This document shows, piece by piece, positions 23,921 to 33,995 of a stretch of 64,000 bases of DNA; the first letter of the stretch is position 1, and every line of letters begins with the position of its first letter. Both the position numbers and the translations under genes were made by a program. The notes under the pieces are model-generated. The model was not told the origin of the DNA. It searched no databases and was given only the letters and a program-made list of their open reading frames with translations. The DNA is from Tricholoma matsutake (taxonomy: Eukaryota > Basidiomycota > Agaricomycetes > Agaricales > Tricholomataceae). The stretch covers positions 2,294,001 through 2,358,000 of the forward strand of contig AP026540.1 of NCBI GenBank assembly GCA_026075535.2. Direction: 5' to 3'.

Positions 23921-26088
23921 CTATTCTTTTCTGCCTTGCTTCGTCTCCCCTCTGTCCTCAGATTTTCCTGCTCTCTTCCTTGGGTTCAGCTGAGGGGTGG
24001 TACTTCTGGAACGTAGTCCAGATGGACCAGGGGTCAGCCCACATGGGGATTGGCGCAGCTGTGCAGGGGGAGGGGAGGGCCAGGGTGAGGTGATTACATT
24101 GACTGCCGATGCCGGGGCGGCAGCCTCAGGCTCAGCAAGTGATGTTGGGGGGAAGAGGAGAGGGAGTGGTGGGGCCATTGATGTTGTGGGCTGTACCATT
24201 TCTTGAGAATCCTGTGGTGTGGCAGGAATAATTTGGATGGGGGAGCCAAGGATGCTTCCCCTGCCACCTCTTCCAGCACAGCCAGTCCCTCCTCACCATG
24301 CTAAGGCTCAGTGTCACCCTCAACTAATCCCCCCTCCTCAACCAGTTCTGCCATCTGTTTGTCTTTGTTGCCGGCAGCGGCAACGGGAGTGGGAGCAGGA
24401 GTTGGGGTGGGAGCAGGAGCAGGAGCGGGAGTAGCAGCAGGAGTGGGAGCAGGAGCAGGAACAGCAGTGGGAGCAGCATCGCCTTCCTTGGCATCTGTCA
24501 TTTCCTCCCAATCTGCCTCTGCCCTCCTGCTTGGAGTCCTCTCGAGGCAAACCACCTGCCCAGCCATGTAACCATTTTACAACATAATGGGCTGTGTGCC
24601 CACCTGCAACCCAAAGTATCCTTCAATGTTGTTCACCCTGTTTTGAAGCAAGTTGACCATCTCCCAGAGTTCTTGTACATGGAGTTGGGACTCTACAAAT
24701 GACTCTTCAGTCCACCATGCATGCTTGTACATGTCTTCCTCCAGTTGGTATAGACATCCAGTGAAGGTGGCATAGTCACTGGCAGAGGGGTAGGGAGTCA
24801 GGGCAGAGAGGGCAGTCGGCTCAGGCTCGGGATTGGCCATGTCAATATCCTCTTCCACAGCTATGGGTATATGTGTTAGTGGTTTTATGTGTCATGATAT
24901 GGAAGAACTAACCTTTGGATTCTCCTTTTTGGCTTGCAGTAAACTGCCTAGACGATTCCTCTCCACTGTCTTCACTGGAAAATTGTGCCTTCTTTGCTTT
25001 TCTTCTTGCTGATCCTTTTGCTTTCTTGGTTCTTGGCATTTGATCCACGTCCTCTGGATCGCACTGAACTTTCCCTTTCCCACAGAAGTAGCAGGCCCTT
25101 TTCCCATTCACCTGCTCCCAACACTCATGCCTAAGCCTGACACATCATGCACACGGCGTCGTTTGCAAACGGGGTGCTCCTCATGCTGCCCTTGCTGTGT
25201 TGTGCCGCTTCCACTCCATCCTGGGATTGGCACTGGCATTGCTCTCCATCTCCTCATCAAAATCCTCCTCTGATTCCCTGCTACTCTGCACCTCTCGTAG
25301 CCTGGGTCTCACTGTGATTGCTGGCAGCATTGGTCACTGGGCTGGGGCAGGAAGTCTGGATCCTGATGCTTCTGGTTGGGCCCGCATCTTGGCCGGTGCC
25401 GGTGCTGCTTCTATCCTTGTTGGTGTGGGCATTGCTGCTGTCATTGCCACTGCCACTCCTTGTGCCTTTGCTGCTGCCACTCTTCCTTTCTCTGCCGCTG
25501 CCATCCCTGTCTTTGCCACTGCCATCCCCACTTTCTTGGCCGGTGCCAGTGCCATTCCCATTCCCGCTGCTGTTCCCATTCCCACTGCCGTTCCCATTCC
25601 CACTGCCGTTCTCATTCCCGCTGCAGTGGCCGTTCCACCTGCCCTTGCCATTCCACCTGCCCTTTCCGTTCCACCTGCCCTTCCCATTCCAACTGCCATC
25701 ACCACTGCCATTGGTCCAGCTGATGTGGACACAGGACCTGCTATGCCCTTTTTCTCATCGAAGGTCTTCATTGCCCTCAGTTGACCTTCAATAAACTTCT
25801 GGTCCCCTGTCCTGTCTGACTTTGACCATGCTACCACAAATCCCCACAAAAAGGCATTGGTCCAGAAGATGGCCTGCACATCCTCTGTGAGAACCTCTCT
25901 TTGCCAGGCAAATAATGTTTTCTACAATTTGTAAATGCATCGTTGATCTGATAGCATGCCAATCCACTCACAAGGGCCGATTTTCTTTCCTTCATCATGG
26001 CTTTGATACTTTGGTCCCGAAGGCCATTGTGGATGGATTGCTCGATCTCACTGATCTGGCCAAGCACTTGTTGGCGTGTAATGTTCAT
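23921..26088 (-). pseudogene. KDZ cargo gene: Cys-cluster plus coiled coil
   Basis: Minus strand, start about 26088 (MNITRQQVLGQISEIEQS). Then LTEDVQAIFWTNAFLWGF (about 25880), a Pro/Ala/Met-rich repeat (25380-25720) and a cysteine cluster at about 25065-25175: PC-A-x-C, x6, C, x10, AC-x2-C, x4, KVQC. The x after the first Cys-Ala is TGA where arginine is expected. An acidic/basic linker follows, then a probable coiled coil (HVQELWEMVNLLQNRVNNIE, about 24620-24700) and a Pro-rich tail to 23921. Introns are needed between blocks. Arrays of this kind (PCxxC...C...CxxC...KxxC then coiled coil) are common near transposons in Agaricomycetes; function unknown. A similar gene lies antisense in Ty3-B (38912-39655). 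Confidence 0.55.
25380..25725. repeat. Pyrimidine-rich low-complexity tract
   Basis: Repeats of the type CCCATTCCCACTGCCGTT. It encodes Met-Gly-Thr-Ala repeats on the minus strand within the cargo gene; the long plus-strand frames are shadows. Confidence 0.6.
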
Positions 26089-26249
26089 GGTTGATGAGTC
26101 GGCTGTGGCAGCAGGGTCAATGTTGAGATGAAAAAGAGTGAAACACTGAAAATCAACAATCACATGTTGTTGATCGATATACAATATATACAAACAAATA
26201 ATGTCCTGATTAAATGGTATCACTTGTTATCATCTGTGTTATCTATACC

Positions 26250-27002
26250 ATGAGCAATCAGCAAACTGACACTTATATTCCTGATGGATATGTCGTTATC
26301 CGAGGTGACAATGGGCAGCACTATCTAGTGCCCCATTTTATGATTCCAGCTACCCACCAGGCAATGGAGGTCTATTGCAAGAAGGTTGAATTCAATGTAC
26401 ACATGGCACATGGGGGGGTAAGATTTCCTTCTTTTCAAAGTCTCATTGCTGCCAGCCTAGCCATCTTTGCCTGATGCCATCCTTGGGCTGATGATGTCCT
26501 GTTGGCCGATTCCATGTCTTAGCCGATGCCACGTCTTGGCCAATGCCATTTCTTGGCCGATGCTGTGTCTTGTTTGCCTTGTCTATCCCCTCACTGATGA
26601 CATTGCAGTCTGGAAACATGACTGATACACCATACTGCTATGCATTGGCCCACAACCAGCTAATGCTACCTGCTGATCCAGTAAGTGCCTTGTCCTCATT
26701 TGTATGACTGTTAGTTCATCCTGTTGCAGAAATTGACAGACAGGGAGCTGTTGAGCTGCCATGCCAAAGTGAAAGCCCTGAAAAACAACCTTGGCACCTC
26801 ATACAAGGATGCCAGTCATCGTCTCTACATGGCCGAGGTTGAGAAGCTGGAACAGCAAGATGTCACATTGAAGACATATGCAACCTTGAAGGAAAGGATG
26901 GAATATAATCTGAAATCATTCAAATGCAGGTTCTCAGACATTCAAAGGAGATCATTGTCCCATGATGACAACATGGCCAGTCCTGCTGGTTCTCACAATT
27001 AG
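26250..27002 (+). CDS. Intact three-exon KDZ cargo gene, unknown function (170 aa)
   Basis: Exons 26250-26417, 26609-26680 and 26730-27002, with introns GTAAGA...TTGCAG and GTAAGT...TTGCAG; all junctions are phase 0 and no stop interrupts the frame. The product begins MSNQQTDTYIPDGYVVIRGD, includes LVPHFMIPATHQAMEVY, and has a helical, Lys/Glu-rich C-terminal half (TDRELLSCHAKVKALKNNLG, then SYKDASHRLYMAEVEKLE) that could form a coiled coil. I have a memory of similar small proteins beside KDZ transposases but know no function. It is the only frame in the window that looks undamaged, which suggests recent selection or chance survival. It lies about 670 bp inside the KDZ right TIR. Confidence 0.65.
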
Positions 27003-27671
27003 CTAGTACCAACATTGTTATTTTAGCTAGGATAAACACTGCTGTTTTGTTGATTTTGTTTATTCATACTGCCTGTGCCCATTGTGCATCTGGTTTGCTA
27101 ATGCCCATTGCCGATGCTCTTGATATATAGATTTCCACCCCAAAGTGTCTGTCTGCTGCTGCTGATGTTGACGTTGATGTAGATTTCTGTGCCAACATGT
27201 CTGCTGATGCTGATGCTGATGGCTGTGACTATTTCATCAATGGTATTAGATTCTTACTGCACATCTATGCCGATGCTGATGCTGATGCCAATGCCAATGC
27301 CGAATACTGTGTCCAACGCTATCTCATAGGTCACTGATCTGTCTATTAACATTCTTCACAGTGTATCACAAGCAAGAATTGTAAAAGACCCGTTTGGTAG
27401 GTCTGCACTACATAGAATGAATTATTGCATCATTGCCCATAGCTAGGCCATACAGTCTCCTATGCACATCTATATCAAGCATTGTAATTCACTATAGTAC
27501 ACACAGCTAGGTCATACTGTTATGGCGAAGTGGTGCCTGATGCCAATGCCAATGCTGTTGCCGAGTACCGTGTACGCTATCTCTGATCTGTATATTATTA
27601 ACATTCTTCATAGTGTATACAAGCAAGAATTGTAAAAGTGTATTCATTTGATACTAGTACATGTTATACAT
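27003..27671 (+). other. KDZ copy 2 subterminal region
   Basis: Non-coding. It shares GGTAGGTCTGCACTACATAG and CTAGGCCATACAGT with the other end of the element (compare 7296-7360) and repeats GCCAATGCCGATGCTG-type motifs. It includes the 3' UTR of the three-exon gene. Confidence 0.5.
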
Positions 27672-27773
27672 ACTATGAGAGCATTCGACGCCATCCACTG
27701 AACCCGTATCATTTGATACACTGTATGCGTTCGATAGACCATATTATTTGATACAGTGTAGCTTACCTATGTG
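27672..27773 (+). repeat. TIR of KDZ copy 2, cargo side
   Basis: From CTATGAGAGCATTCGACGCC to GCTTACCTATG; inverted match to 15781-15880 with about ten substitutions, many of them CpG transitions. Confidence 0.85.
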
Positions 27774-28663
27774 ATCCATGCACTTTTCAAAAGTAGATAT
27801 CATGGGGAGTCTTTGCTTTTTGTGAGCCTGGAGATTGTGTTTGTTTTCTGTGTGTACATATGGGTCAGTCCTCAGTGTTCCTTGGTCAGGGGTGGTTCTT
27901 CTGGTGGTTTGAATATGCCAATGACCAGTTCTCCTTGTTCATATGCAATCAGGATGTCCATTGCATCCTGTTTGTGGGTTTCTTCCATTGCTCATATTTC
28001 CATGCCTGTGTCTGCCAGTAGTTCCTCATCTGGTACCTCTTTGACCTCTACTTGAGGGGGAGTCTCCCTGGGCATAGGTACTTCAGTGTTGATGGTACCA
28101 TAATCTGGGGTCCTATAATCGTGGGTCAGGGTAGCCTCTTGTTGAGGGTTGTTCATCCTGTTTTGTGATGCCAATTTCGAGTTGCTTTTGCCAGTGTTTT
28201 CCTCCCCTGTGGAGGTTAGCAATTCTTTTATCTTCTGTATGATTCATCATGTCATGTCGCACTCGTTGTATTTGCCCTTTTTCCATTGTTCTTTCTTTTG
28301 GTTTTCTCAGGTCTTGGCGACAGTGTGTCTTGCTGCTTTGAGGTTCCTAACTTCTTTATGAGTACCTCTGGTCCTGGTTTTTGTGATGGCTTTCTGGGTC
28401 GAATCCAGTTCTTTTGCTTTCTTTTCAGAAAGCCTTTCTCTTGTTTTTGCCATGGCCAATCGTGCTCAGGCAAGGCTCCTCTCTTTCTCTTCAAAGAGCC
28501 TTTTTCTTGTTTTGGCCATGATGTGTCAAATTTGTGCCATTCTGTCATTTGGTGCCTCCTTTCCAGTGTCAACCCTGGGAAGGTTTAGGGTGTTTGGGAG
28601 GGCCCATTCGGCTCTTCTTGTCTTCTCCAAGATTCATTGGATTTGAGCCCATCGTTCTTCATC
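27774..28663 (-). pseudogene. Ty3-A protease-RT linker
   Basis: Long charged linker with three degenerate repeats of the type MAKTRERLSEKKAKEL, then VKEVPDEELLADTGMEI and the pre-RT stretch ending in YLLLKSAWI. Frames are interrupted mainly by TGA. Such linkers precede RT in fungal chromoviruses. No separate domain recognised. Confidence 0.55.
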
Positions 28664-29134
28664 TCAGAACTCAAATGTTCCCTTCTTCCAGTCAATGATC
28701 GGGTTTATCTCCTGCAGCCATGGCAGGCCCAGGATTACTGATTCCTTGCCTAGTCTGGCGACTAGGTATTCCATTGGGTAGTTCCATCCATTGATGTGGA
28801 GCCTCCCTTTCATGCATCTTGTGATCATTCCCTGCTTGTTCAGGGTTCCATCCATGTTCATGGCCTGAATGGTGCAGCCTAAGGGATATGTCCTGATCCC
28901 TTCTTGTTTGACAAATTTTGAGTCAATAAAGATTCCTCCTGCTCCAGAGTCAAGGAGCACATTCATTGCGACATCTTTCCCATTGTCTGACTCAGCTACC
29001 CAAATAGACAGGCGCATAGATTGTCTATTCATGGTGGCCAAGAGTACAGATCCTATGGAGACTACAGTGGTGACTGGCATTGTATCAGGCTGCAATTCTA
29101 ATAACCTGATTCCTCCATGAGGTTGAGGGCTCAT
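28664..29134 (-). pseudogene. Ty3-A aspartic protease
   Basis: Active-site motif LLDSGAGGIFIDS is present (about 28945). The downstream sheet motif and VILGLPWLQEINPIIDW are typical of Ty3 proteases, which process Gag-Pol. The frame overlaps the gag frame end by a few bases, so pol expression by frameshift is possible. It runs to KGTFEF and then a stop that is TGA. Confidence 0.8.
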
Positions 29135-29482
29135 TCTTTTTCTTCTTCATCTAGTTCATCCAGCATCATGCAGATCTTCTGGTAGGTGTCCACCCCAGTC
29201 TTTTTCTGGGTGAAGCGGTTTTGGTAGGGAGGGGGCACTGCCCCCATCTGGGTGGGGTTCTTTCCATCCCTGTGATCAGATGATCGGTGTCCCAGTTGGT
29301 GGCAGATGAAACACAATTCCTTTTGGAGGGGTTCCATGCATTCTTGGTTCGTTAATTGGTTGATGTCAAGAGAGGGCTGTCCTTTCTTCATCATTTCTTT
29401 TGTCTTCTCATTCTGCCTGGCCTTTCCCAGGATTGCCATGGCCCATTTCCATTGGCCTTCATATTTCAAAGCTGCCTTTATC
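29131..29482 (-). pseudogene. Ty3-A gag, C-terminal part
   Basis: Reads SIKAALKYEGQWKWAMAILG, a basic stretch, and a zinc-knuckle-like motif CFICHQLGHRSSDH in which the last cysteine of CX2CX4HX4C is His. The end is acidic (MLDELDEEEKE). Its N-terminal half is at 62370-62892. Retrotransposon gag forms the virus-like particle and binds RNA through the knuckle. Confidence 0.75.
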
Positions 29483-29696
29483 GAGTACATTACACTCCTC
29501 CACCTATTCCGGTCAGATTCCGGTCAGAATGCCCATTCCGATTGGAGTTTCTTGAATTCCCGGGAATTCCATTTACATATATTTTTCTCACAATTCATAA
29601 TTCCGATCGGACTAGAGGGTCAATTTTACCTCTGGAATCCCTGGAATCTACACAGACTCATTTTTACCTGGAACAGTTGGATCAACTGGATGCATG

Positions 29697-30527
29697 TAGT
29701 GTTTAAAGGTCCGGTCTGTAGGACTGAAAAAAAGACCGAAACCGAACTGAATTGGACCAATTAGGACTGGACCAGTGGTCTATTTATGGACCAGTCTTTT
29801 TCAGTCCAGTTGCTGTTCTTTCATTTTGAAAAATATAGTAGGACCAATAAAAAACCGGTTTCAACCGGTCACTCGTCAGAGCACGTATTTGGACCTTACT
29901 CCCACACATATTTACTTCATTTTCGGTCCCTGGATCATCAAAAATGGTCAAGAATTGGTTGAGATATGACCAAAAACATTTTTGTACAAGTATTTTGTTG
30001 TATCAGAACAACTTTGATTGCATTGCTTACTACCTAAGCTATAATTTTTTTTTTGGACATCTATATGACATCATAAAAGTACCAACAACACACCTAACAG
30101 TCTGTACCATGTGATTTTATTCATTTAACAGCCCAAATGAGTTGCAACTACAAACTACAAACTACAAACTACAAACTGTAACTCGAATGCATGTCCTTTT
30201 GGTTTTGGTCATATCTCAGTCAAATCTTGATGGAATTACTTAAATGTTGGATGAATCTACAGAGAATTAGAATCTGTATCCATAAACACAATATGTATGA
30301 GGTAATGCTTATATTTGTTGAGATATATATGTGTTATTTTGACAATAAATTTTACGACAAAAGACCGGTCCAAACCAGTCTTTTTTCGGTCCATGGACCG
30401 ATTAGGACCGGTCCTAAATGGTCCGGTTGTGGTCCCCCAATATCAGGGTCGGTCCAAGACCGGTTGCGGTTGCCAGTTGCCCCATTTGGAAGTCAAAAAC
30501 CGGACTGGACTGGACCTTTAAACACTA
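29697..30527. mobile_element. Non-autonomous hAT element (MITE), 831 bp
   Basis: TIRs TAGTGTTTAAAGGTCC at 29697 and its inverse GGACCTTTAAACACTA ending at 30527, with a perfect 8-bp target duplication GATGCATG (29689-29696 and 30528-30535). Both arms are rich in GGTCC/ACCGGT-type motifs; the AT-rich centre is non-coding. TIR start TAGTG and 8-bp duplication fit the hAT superfamily. Confidence 0.85.
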
Positions 30528-30602
30528 GATGCATGGCAACTAGCATAACTGGAATAACCAGAATGCATGTGCTTTCCCAAATAAAATTTCAATGTACAAC
30601 AA

Positions 30603-30667
30603 GAATTGAACACTCGACCTTGGGTCTGCACACATAACAGCATGCTTAACCACTGAGCTACCAAGTA
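30603..30667 (-). ncRNA. tRNA-like module, left arm of X-1
   Basis: On the minus strand an A-box-like TGGTAGCTCAGTGGTTAAG (about 30645-30663) is followed about 30 nt on by a B-box-like GTCGAGTGTTCAATT (about 30603-30617). It points toward the left end of X-1. It is too degenerate for a functional tRNA; read as a Pol III promoter or SINE head. Confidence 0.55.
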
Positions 30668-30947
30668 ATTATTTGTCTACATACATCTAATACCTTTATT
30701 ACCCAACCAAGGTGCATAGTTACAGCCATTAACAGAATATGCAAACATGCATATTGCATGACACGTGACATGTGACTGCCAGCTCTAAACCACCACCACC
30801 ATCGTCAACACTGCCTCCTCCTCCTCTCCACTCTACCACCACCACTGTGTGCGCACCCACCACCACCATTCCCATGTCCACTGCCACCATCACCACTACC
30901 TTCAAATGAGCTGACTGGATGGAATGTGGGCCATAGATAGGTTTTTT

Positions 30948-31112
30948 TCTTTTTTCTTTTTTCTTTTTTCTTTTTTCTTTTTTCTTTTTTCTTTTTTCTT
31001 TTTTCTTTTTTCTTTTTTCTTTTTTCTTTTTTCTTTTTTCTTTTTTCTTTTTTCTTTTTTCTTTTTTCTTTTTTCTTTTTTCTTTTTTCTTTTTTCTTTT
31101 TCTTTTTATCAA
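30948..31112. repeat. (CTTTTT)n microsatellite
   Basis: About 26 nearly perfect hexanucleotide units within X-1. The Lys-rich and Phe-rich frames here are repeat artefacts. Confidence 0.95.
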
Positions 31113-31520
31113 TCAACTAATTGTAATTTATTGCTTTTTAGGCTATATACTACTGGGGATGACCTGTTGCAACAAAAAATGCGCAATGCATGCCCACAGC
31201 CACCCAATCTCCTCCTACCCTTTGAAATGGGATGTGAGGCTGTCGACATGGGCTAGGTGGGTGCAGAGGGATGCCAGGAGACCCCAGAAGGGGGATACCT
31301 GCCTAGTAAGCACCCACCAACCCCATATGCACACCACGTCGCACTGACACACCCAAACCCCTCCCCCCCCAAAAAAAAACAAAAGACAGAAATCCAAATG
31401 GGGGATGATGGCAACAAACAATGACAAGCCACCCACCCCCAGCCTCATGAGCAACTGCTCATGGGGTGGAACATGGGTGGAACGATGCCCAGGCACAGGG
31501 ACAGGAGACAACGACAACAA

Positions 31521-33155
31521 GTGTAGTCAGTCAGGGGAGGTGTAGCTTAGCTCAACGATCCACAATGACATGACTAACATATATTATGGGGGGTGAATAG
31601 TTTAAGCTTACTAACTAATTAGTAATCCACTGGTTTTTATAGGAACCAGCGGCATTGAGCCTGGCGTCCTCAAGACGATGGGAACATGCTTCCTTGCAGA
31701 TTCACAGAGGGATTGAGAAGACAGCCATTTGGGGGCCGCTAGAGGCAATGATACACGTTCTTGAATGCATAGGCTTTTGGGCATCAGGTACACAGATCTT
31801 TTGAACTGCAGGGAGTGGTGCCACAGGCACCACTCATCATTTACTAACATTTTAATTCATAGAACAACACATATTGTTGTTCTTTAGATCTGGTACTTGA
31901 CGTGACTGCATCGAGTTCATCACCCTGTCTCAGTTTTCCGAATGCGGCTCCCTTTCCTTGACAGCAACATTTTTCTATCTCCTTATCTCTTGTATCTCAT
32001 CCTATGGGCGAGATGGTCAATCTGGGGACCCCGATGTAATGTCTGTCGTCCAGGTGCCATGTACCATTCAAATGATGGTTATTGTCATTGCTCAACAGAT
32101 CCTGGGCTCCATAGCGATCCCAGGGTGGAGCTGATTCACCAGTGGTGAGTTCAGCATCGTTTCCTCATTCCACAATGAGGTTCTTCAATCTTTTGACACA
32201 GCATTCATCAGTTTGATGCGCTGTCCCGCTCGACAACTCCAAATGACATGGAACATTGTTCTTCCAGTCCTGGTCTAGGATTGGGGACTCAACCTTTCTT
32301 TGGTTGGGTTCATTCACGGCGTGCAGTGCACCATCTTCTCATTTAACAATGAGGTTTTTACACTTCTCTGCACAGCAGTCATCAATATGATGTGCCATGT
32401 CACTCATCAGCTCCAGACTGCCTGGAACACCATTCCGCTCTGGGGCCCTCTCAATGACATCAACTGTGCATTGGTCATCAGTTTCCTCTCGTTTCTTACA
32501 ACCTTTCAGCAGCTGGGGGGCTTGCCCAGCAGACTCACTGTATGCTTGTCGCTTGATGAGCAGGGGGAACTGCTGGCCATAATACCAGCTCTGACCTTGA
32601 TCTGCTCAGTAAAACACTGTGCGAGGTCTCTTACCTCTCGACTAAGTTGCCAAGAGTCATAGCTGTGCATTCTTTTGTAATGCCTAGCTAGATCAGTCAA
32701 TATCTGAGCAATGTTTGCCACGAGGTTTTTGTTCGAACTATGTAGGGTACAAGGCTTATCGGCATTGTAAATAAATTCAGTCGTATGACCAACAGATTCA
32801 AATTCCATGTTTTCACAGCCTAGCACTGGGCAAGGTTGTGATGTGGCATGGTGCAGGGACACCTTTTGCTCTCGTTTCAGGGGTTTTGGGCATGATAGGC
32901 TCGAAGAAGGATTATCTGGCACCCATAGGGTGTCAGATCGCTTCCATGCATTGCTGGGATGGTGCCAGCATGGGGATTCAGGGTTGATGTTGATGGGGTG
33001 ATAATGATCACGATAACGATCAGAGTAAGACATAGCAAGTAAAATATACAACTTTTTAATGTCAAAAAAAGTGTAGTGAGTTGGGGGAGGTGTAGCTTAG
33101 CTCAACAATCCACAATGACATGACTAACATATATTAGGGGGGGTGAACAGTTTAA
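31521..33155. mobile_element. Insertion flanked by 85-bp direct repeats
   Basis: Direct repeats at 31521-31605 and 33071-33155 (both GTGTAG... to ...TTTAA, about 93% identical, containing AGGTGTAGCTTAGCTCAAC) enclose 1465 bp. The block interrupts X-1 and is not seen in X-4. The interior has a minus-strand frame of 181 aa (32506-33051) of unknown origin and a diverged internal duplication (about 32150-32260 against 32300-32430). It could be a TRIM-like element or a captured host fragment; the repeats do not start TG and end CA. Confidence 0.5.
32506..33051 (-). CDS. Hypothetical 181-aa frame in the direct-repeat insertion
   Basis: Starts MYILLAMSYSDRYRDHYHPI, includes QPCPVLGCENMEFESVGHTT and a region with several Cys/His, then HYKRMHSYDSWQLSREVRDL. 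I do not recognise it. It could be part of a captured gene. Low coding confidence because it sits in non-autonomous repeat sequence. Confidence 0.25.
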   Translation of the reverse strand: MYILLAMSYSDRYRDHYHPININPESPCWHHPSNAWKRSDTLWVPDNPSSSLSCPKPLKREQKVSLHHATSQPCPVLGCENMEFESVGHTTEFIYNADKPCTLHSSNKNLVANIAQILTDLARHYKRMHSYDSWQLSREVRDLAQCFTEQIKVRAGIMASSSPCSSSDKHTVSLLGKPPSC

Positions 33156-33319
33156 CCCAGCCTCACGAGCAACTGCTCATGGGGTGGAACATGGGTGGAA
33201 TGATGCCCAGGCACAGGAACAGGAGACAACGATGACACACCACCCGCCCCCAGCCTCATGAGCAACTGCTTGTGGGGTGGATCGTGGGTGGAATGACAGA
33301 CAACTCACCTAGCACAGTG

Positions 33320-33445
33320 GGGTCGCGTCCCCTCCCCCTCCCCCACATTTTGTGTGGGGAGGGTTTTTTTGTAGTTTTAATTATTTAATATTATTACACC
33401 TCCCCCTCCCCCATTTTGTCTGTGGGGGAGGGTTTTTTTTTTCTT
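33320..33445. repeat. Pair of GC-rich stem-loops followed by T-runs
   Basis: CCCTCCCC...GGGGAGGG with loop ACATTTTGTGT-like sequence then T7 (about 33340-33372), and CCTCCCCC...GGGGGAGG then T10 (about 33405-33441). Mirrored in X-4 at 63455-63570 and, in degraded form, in X-3 (about 60330-60370). Confidence 0.6.
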
Positions 33446-33630
33446 GACGTCTTTACCTCCCCCCTCGGGCTGAATGCGAGGGGTTAGTTTTATGTATATA
33501 TATAATCAAATCATCCCCTGCAAGGGATGGGCTTAAATTTTAAAAAATTTGATCTTAATTATCTACTTCGAAAAAATGAAGTTGTGAGTTTGAGTGTCAG
33601 AAATAAACTTTATAATAGCTAGTTAATAAT

Positions 33631-33710
33631 TCTCCTGTGGCTCAACTGGTTGAGCACGGTGTTTGGTTTATCACATGAGGCCTTGAGTTCAATCCTTGCT
33701 CTGCACCAAT
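33631..33710 (+). ncRNA. tRNA-like module, right arm of X-1
   Basis: TGGCTCAACTGGTTGAGC (A box, 33638-33655; the D-arm stem GCTC/GAGC pairs) and GAGTTCAATCC (B box, 33685-33695). It points toward the right end. Nearly identical to the module in X-4 (63186-63265 minus) and close to X-3 right (60588-60670). Confidence 0.65.
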
Positions 33711-33995
33711 TAATTTTGTAGGCAACTGAGGAACTTCAGGACTCGAAGTTTGACTTGACTTGACTTTCTACTGTTGTATACTGTAAGTTAATTAAACTAA
33801 ACATGCATAACTTGGAGTCTGGAATAACTGGAATCTGGTTGGAATAACTGGACTCCAGTGGAATCTGGTCGGAATAATTGGACTCCAGTGGAATCCAGTC
33901 AGAATAATTGGACTCCAGTGGAATCCAGTCGGAATAACTGGATTCCAGAGAGTCCAATCGGAATAGGTGGGGGAGTGTAAATTACTGAAAAAATC

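Larger units (their letters stand above)
15781..27773 (-). mobile_element. Complete KDZ transposon, copy 2 (about 12 kb)
   Basis: Bounded by about 100-bp TIRs (15781-15880 and 27672-27773) that share GGTAAGCT near their tips, then AATAATATGGTCTATCGAAC and, at their inner ends, GAATGCTCTCATAG. Four genes: transposase (15894-21365 minus), a divergent accessory gene (21504-23849 plus), a Cys-cluster/coiled-coil gene (about 23921-26088 minus) and a three-exon gene (26250-27002 plus). The two ends lack matching target duplications: CCTCCCCT outside the left end, TGATCCATGCA outside the right. The right flank instead matches, inverted, the flank of copy 1 at 7651. Confidence 0.85.
27774..29482 (-). 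mobile_element. Ty3-A, gag-protease segment
   Basis: Middle piece of the split retrotransposon. On the minus strand it begins at 29482 in gag coding sequence directly after an X element (duplication GATAAAGG, seen here as CCTTTATC at 29475-29482) and ends at 27774 with TGCATGGATCA against the KDZ TIR. The reading frame at that end (YLLLKSAWI) continues in phase at 7651 (AWIRAKTS). The gag side continues in phase from 62892 (LEGWIKA to SIKAALKYEGQW). Confidence 0.85.
29483..33987. mobile_element. Composite TIR element X-1 (4.5 kb)
   Basis: Ends: GAGTACATTACACTCC at 29483 and, reverse complemented at 33987, CAGTAATTTACACTCCCCC. Next to the TIRs are runs of GGAATC/GACTCC motifs, and further inside are two tRNA-like modules pointing outward (30603-30667 minus, 33631-33710 plus). 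The interior has C/G-rich stem-loops and repeats of GAGCAACTGCTC. No transposase. The flanks do not match (CCTTTATC left, AAAAAATC right), whereas the left flank matches that of X-4 (GATAAAGG at 62885). A hAT MITE and a direct-repeat-flanked element are nested inside. Confidence 0.7.

Noticed and set aside
25318..25794. Long Leu/Pro and Cys/His-rich plus-strand frames
   Set aside because: Shadows of a pyrimidine-rich repeat in the minus-strand cargo gene.
30729..31116. Lysine-rich and phenylalanine-rich proteins
   Set aside because: Translations of the (CTTTTT)n microsatellite.
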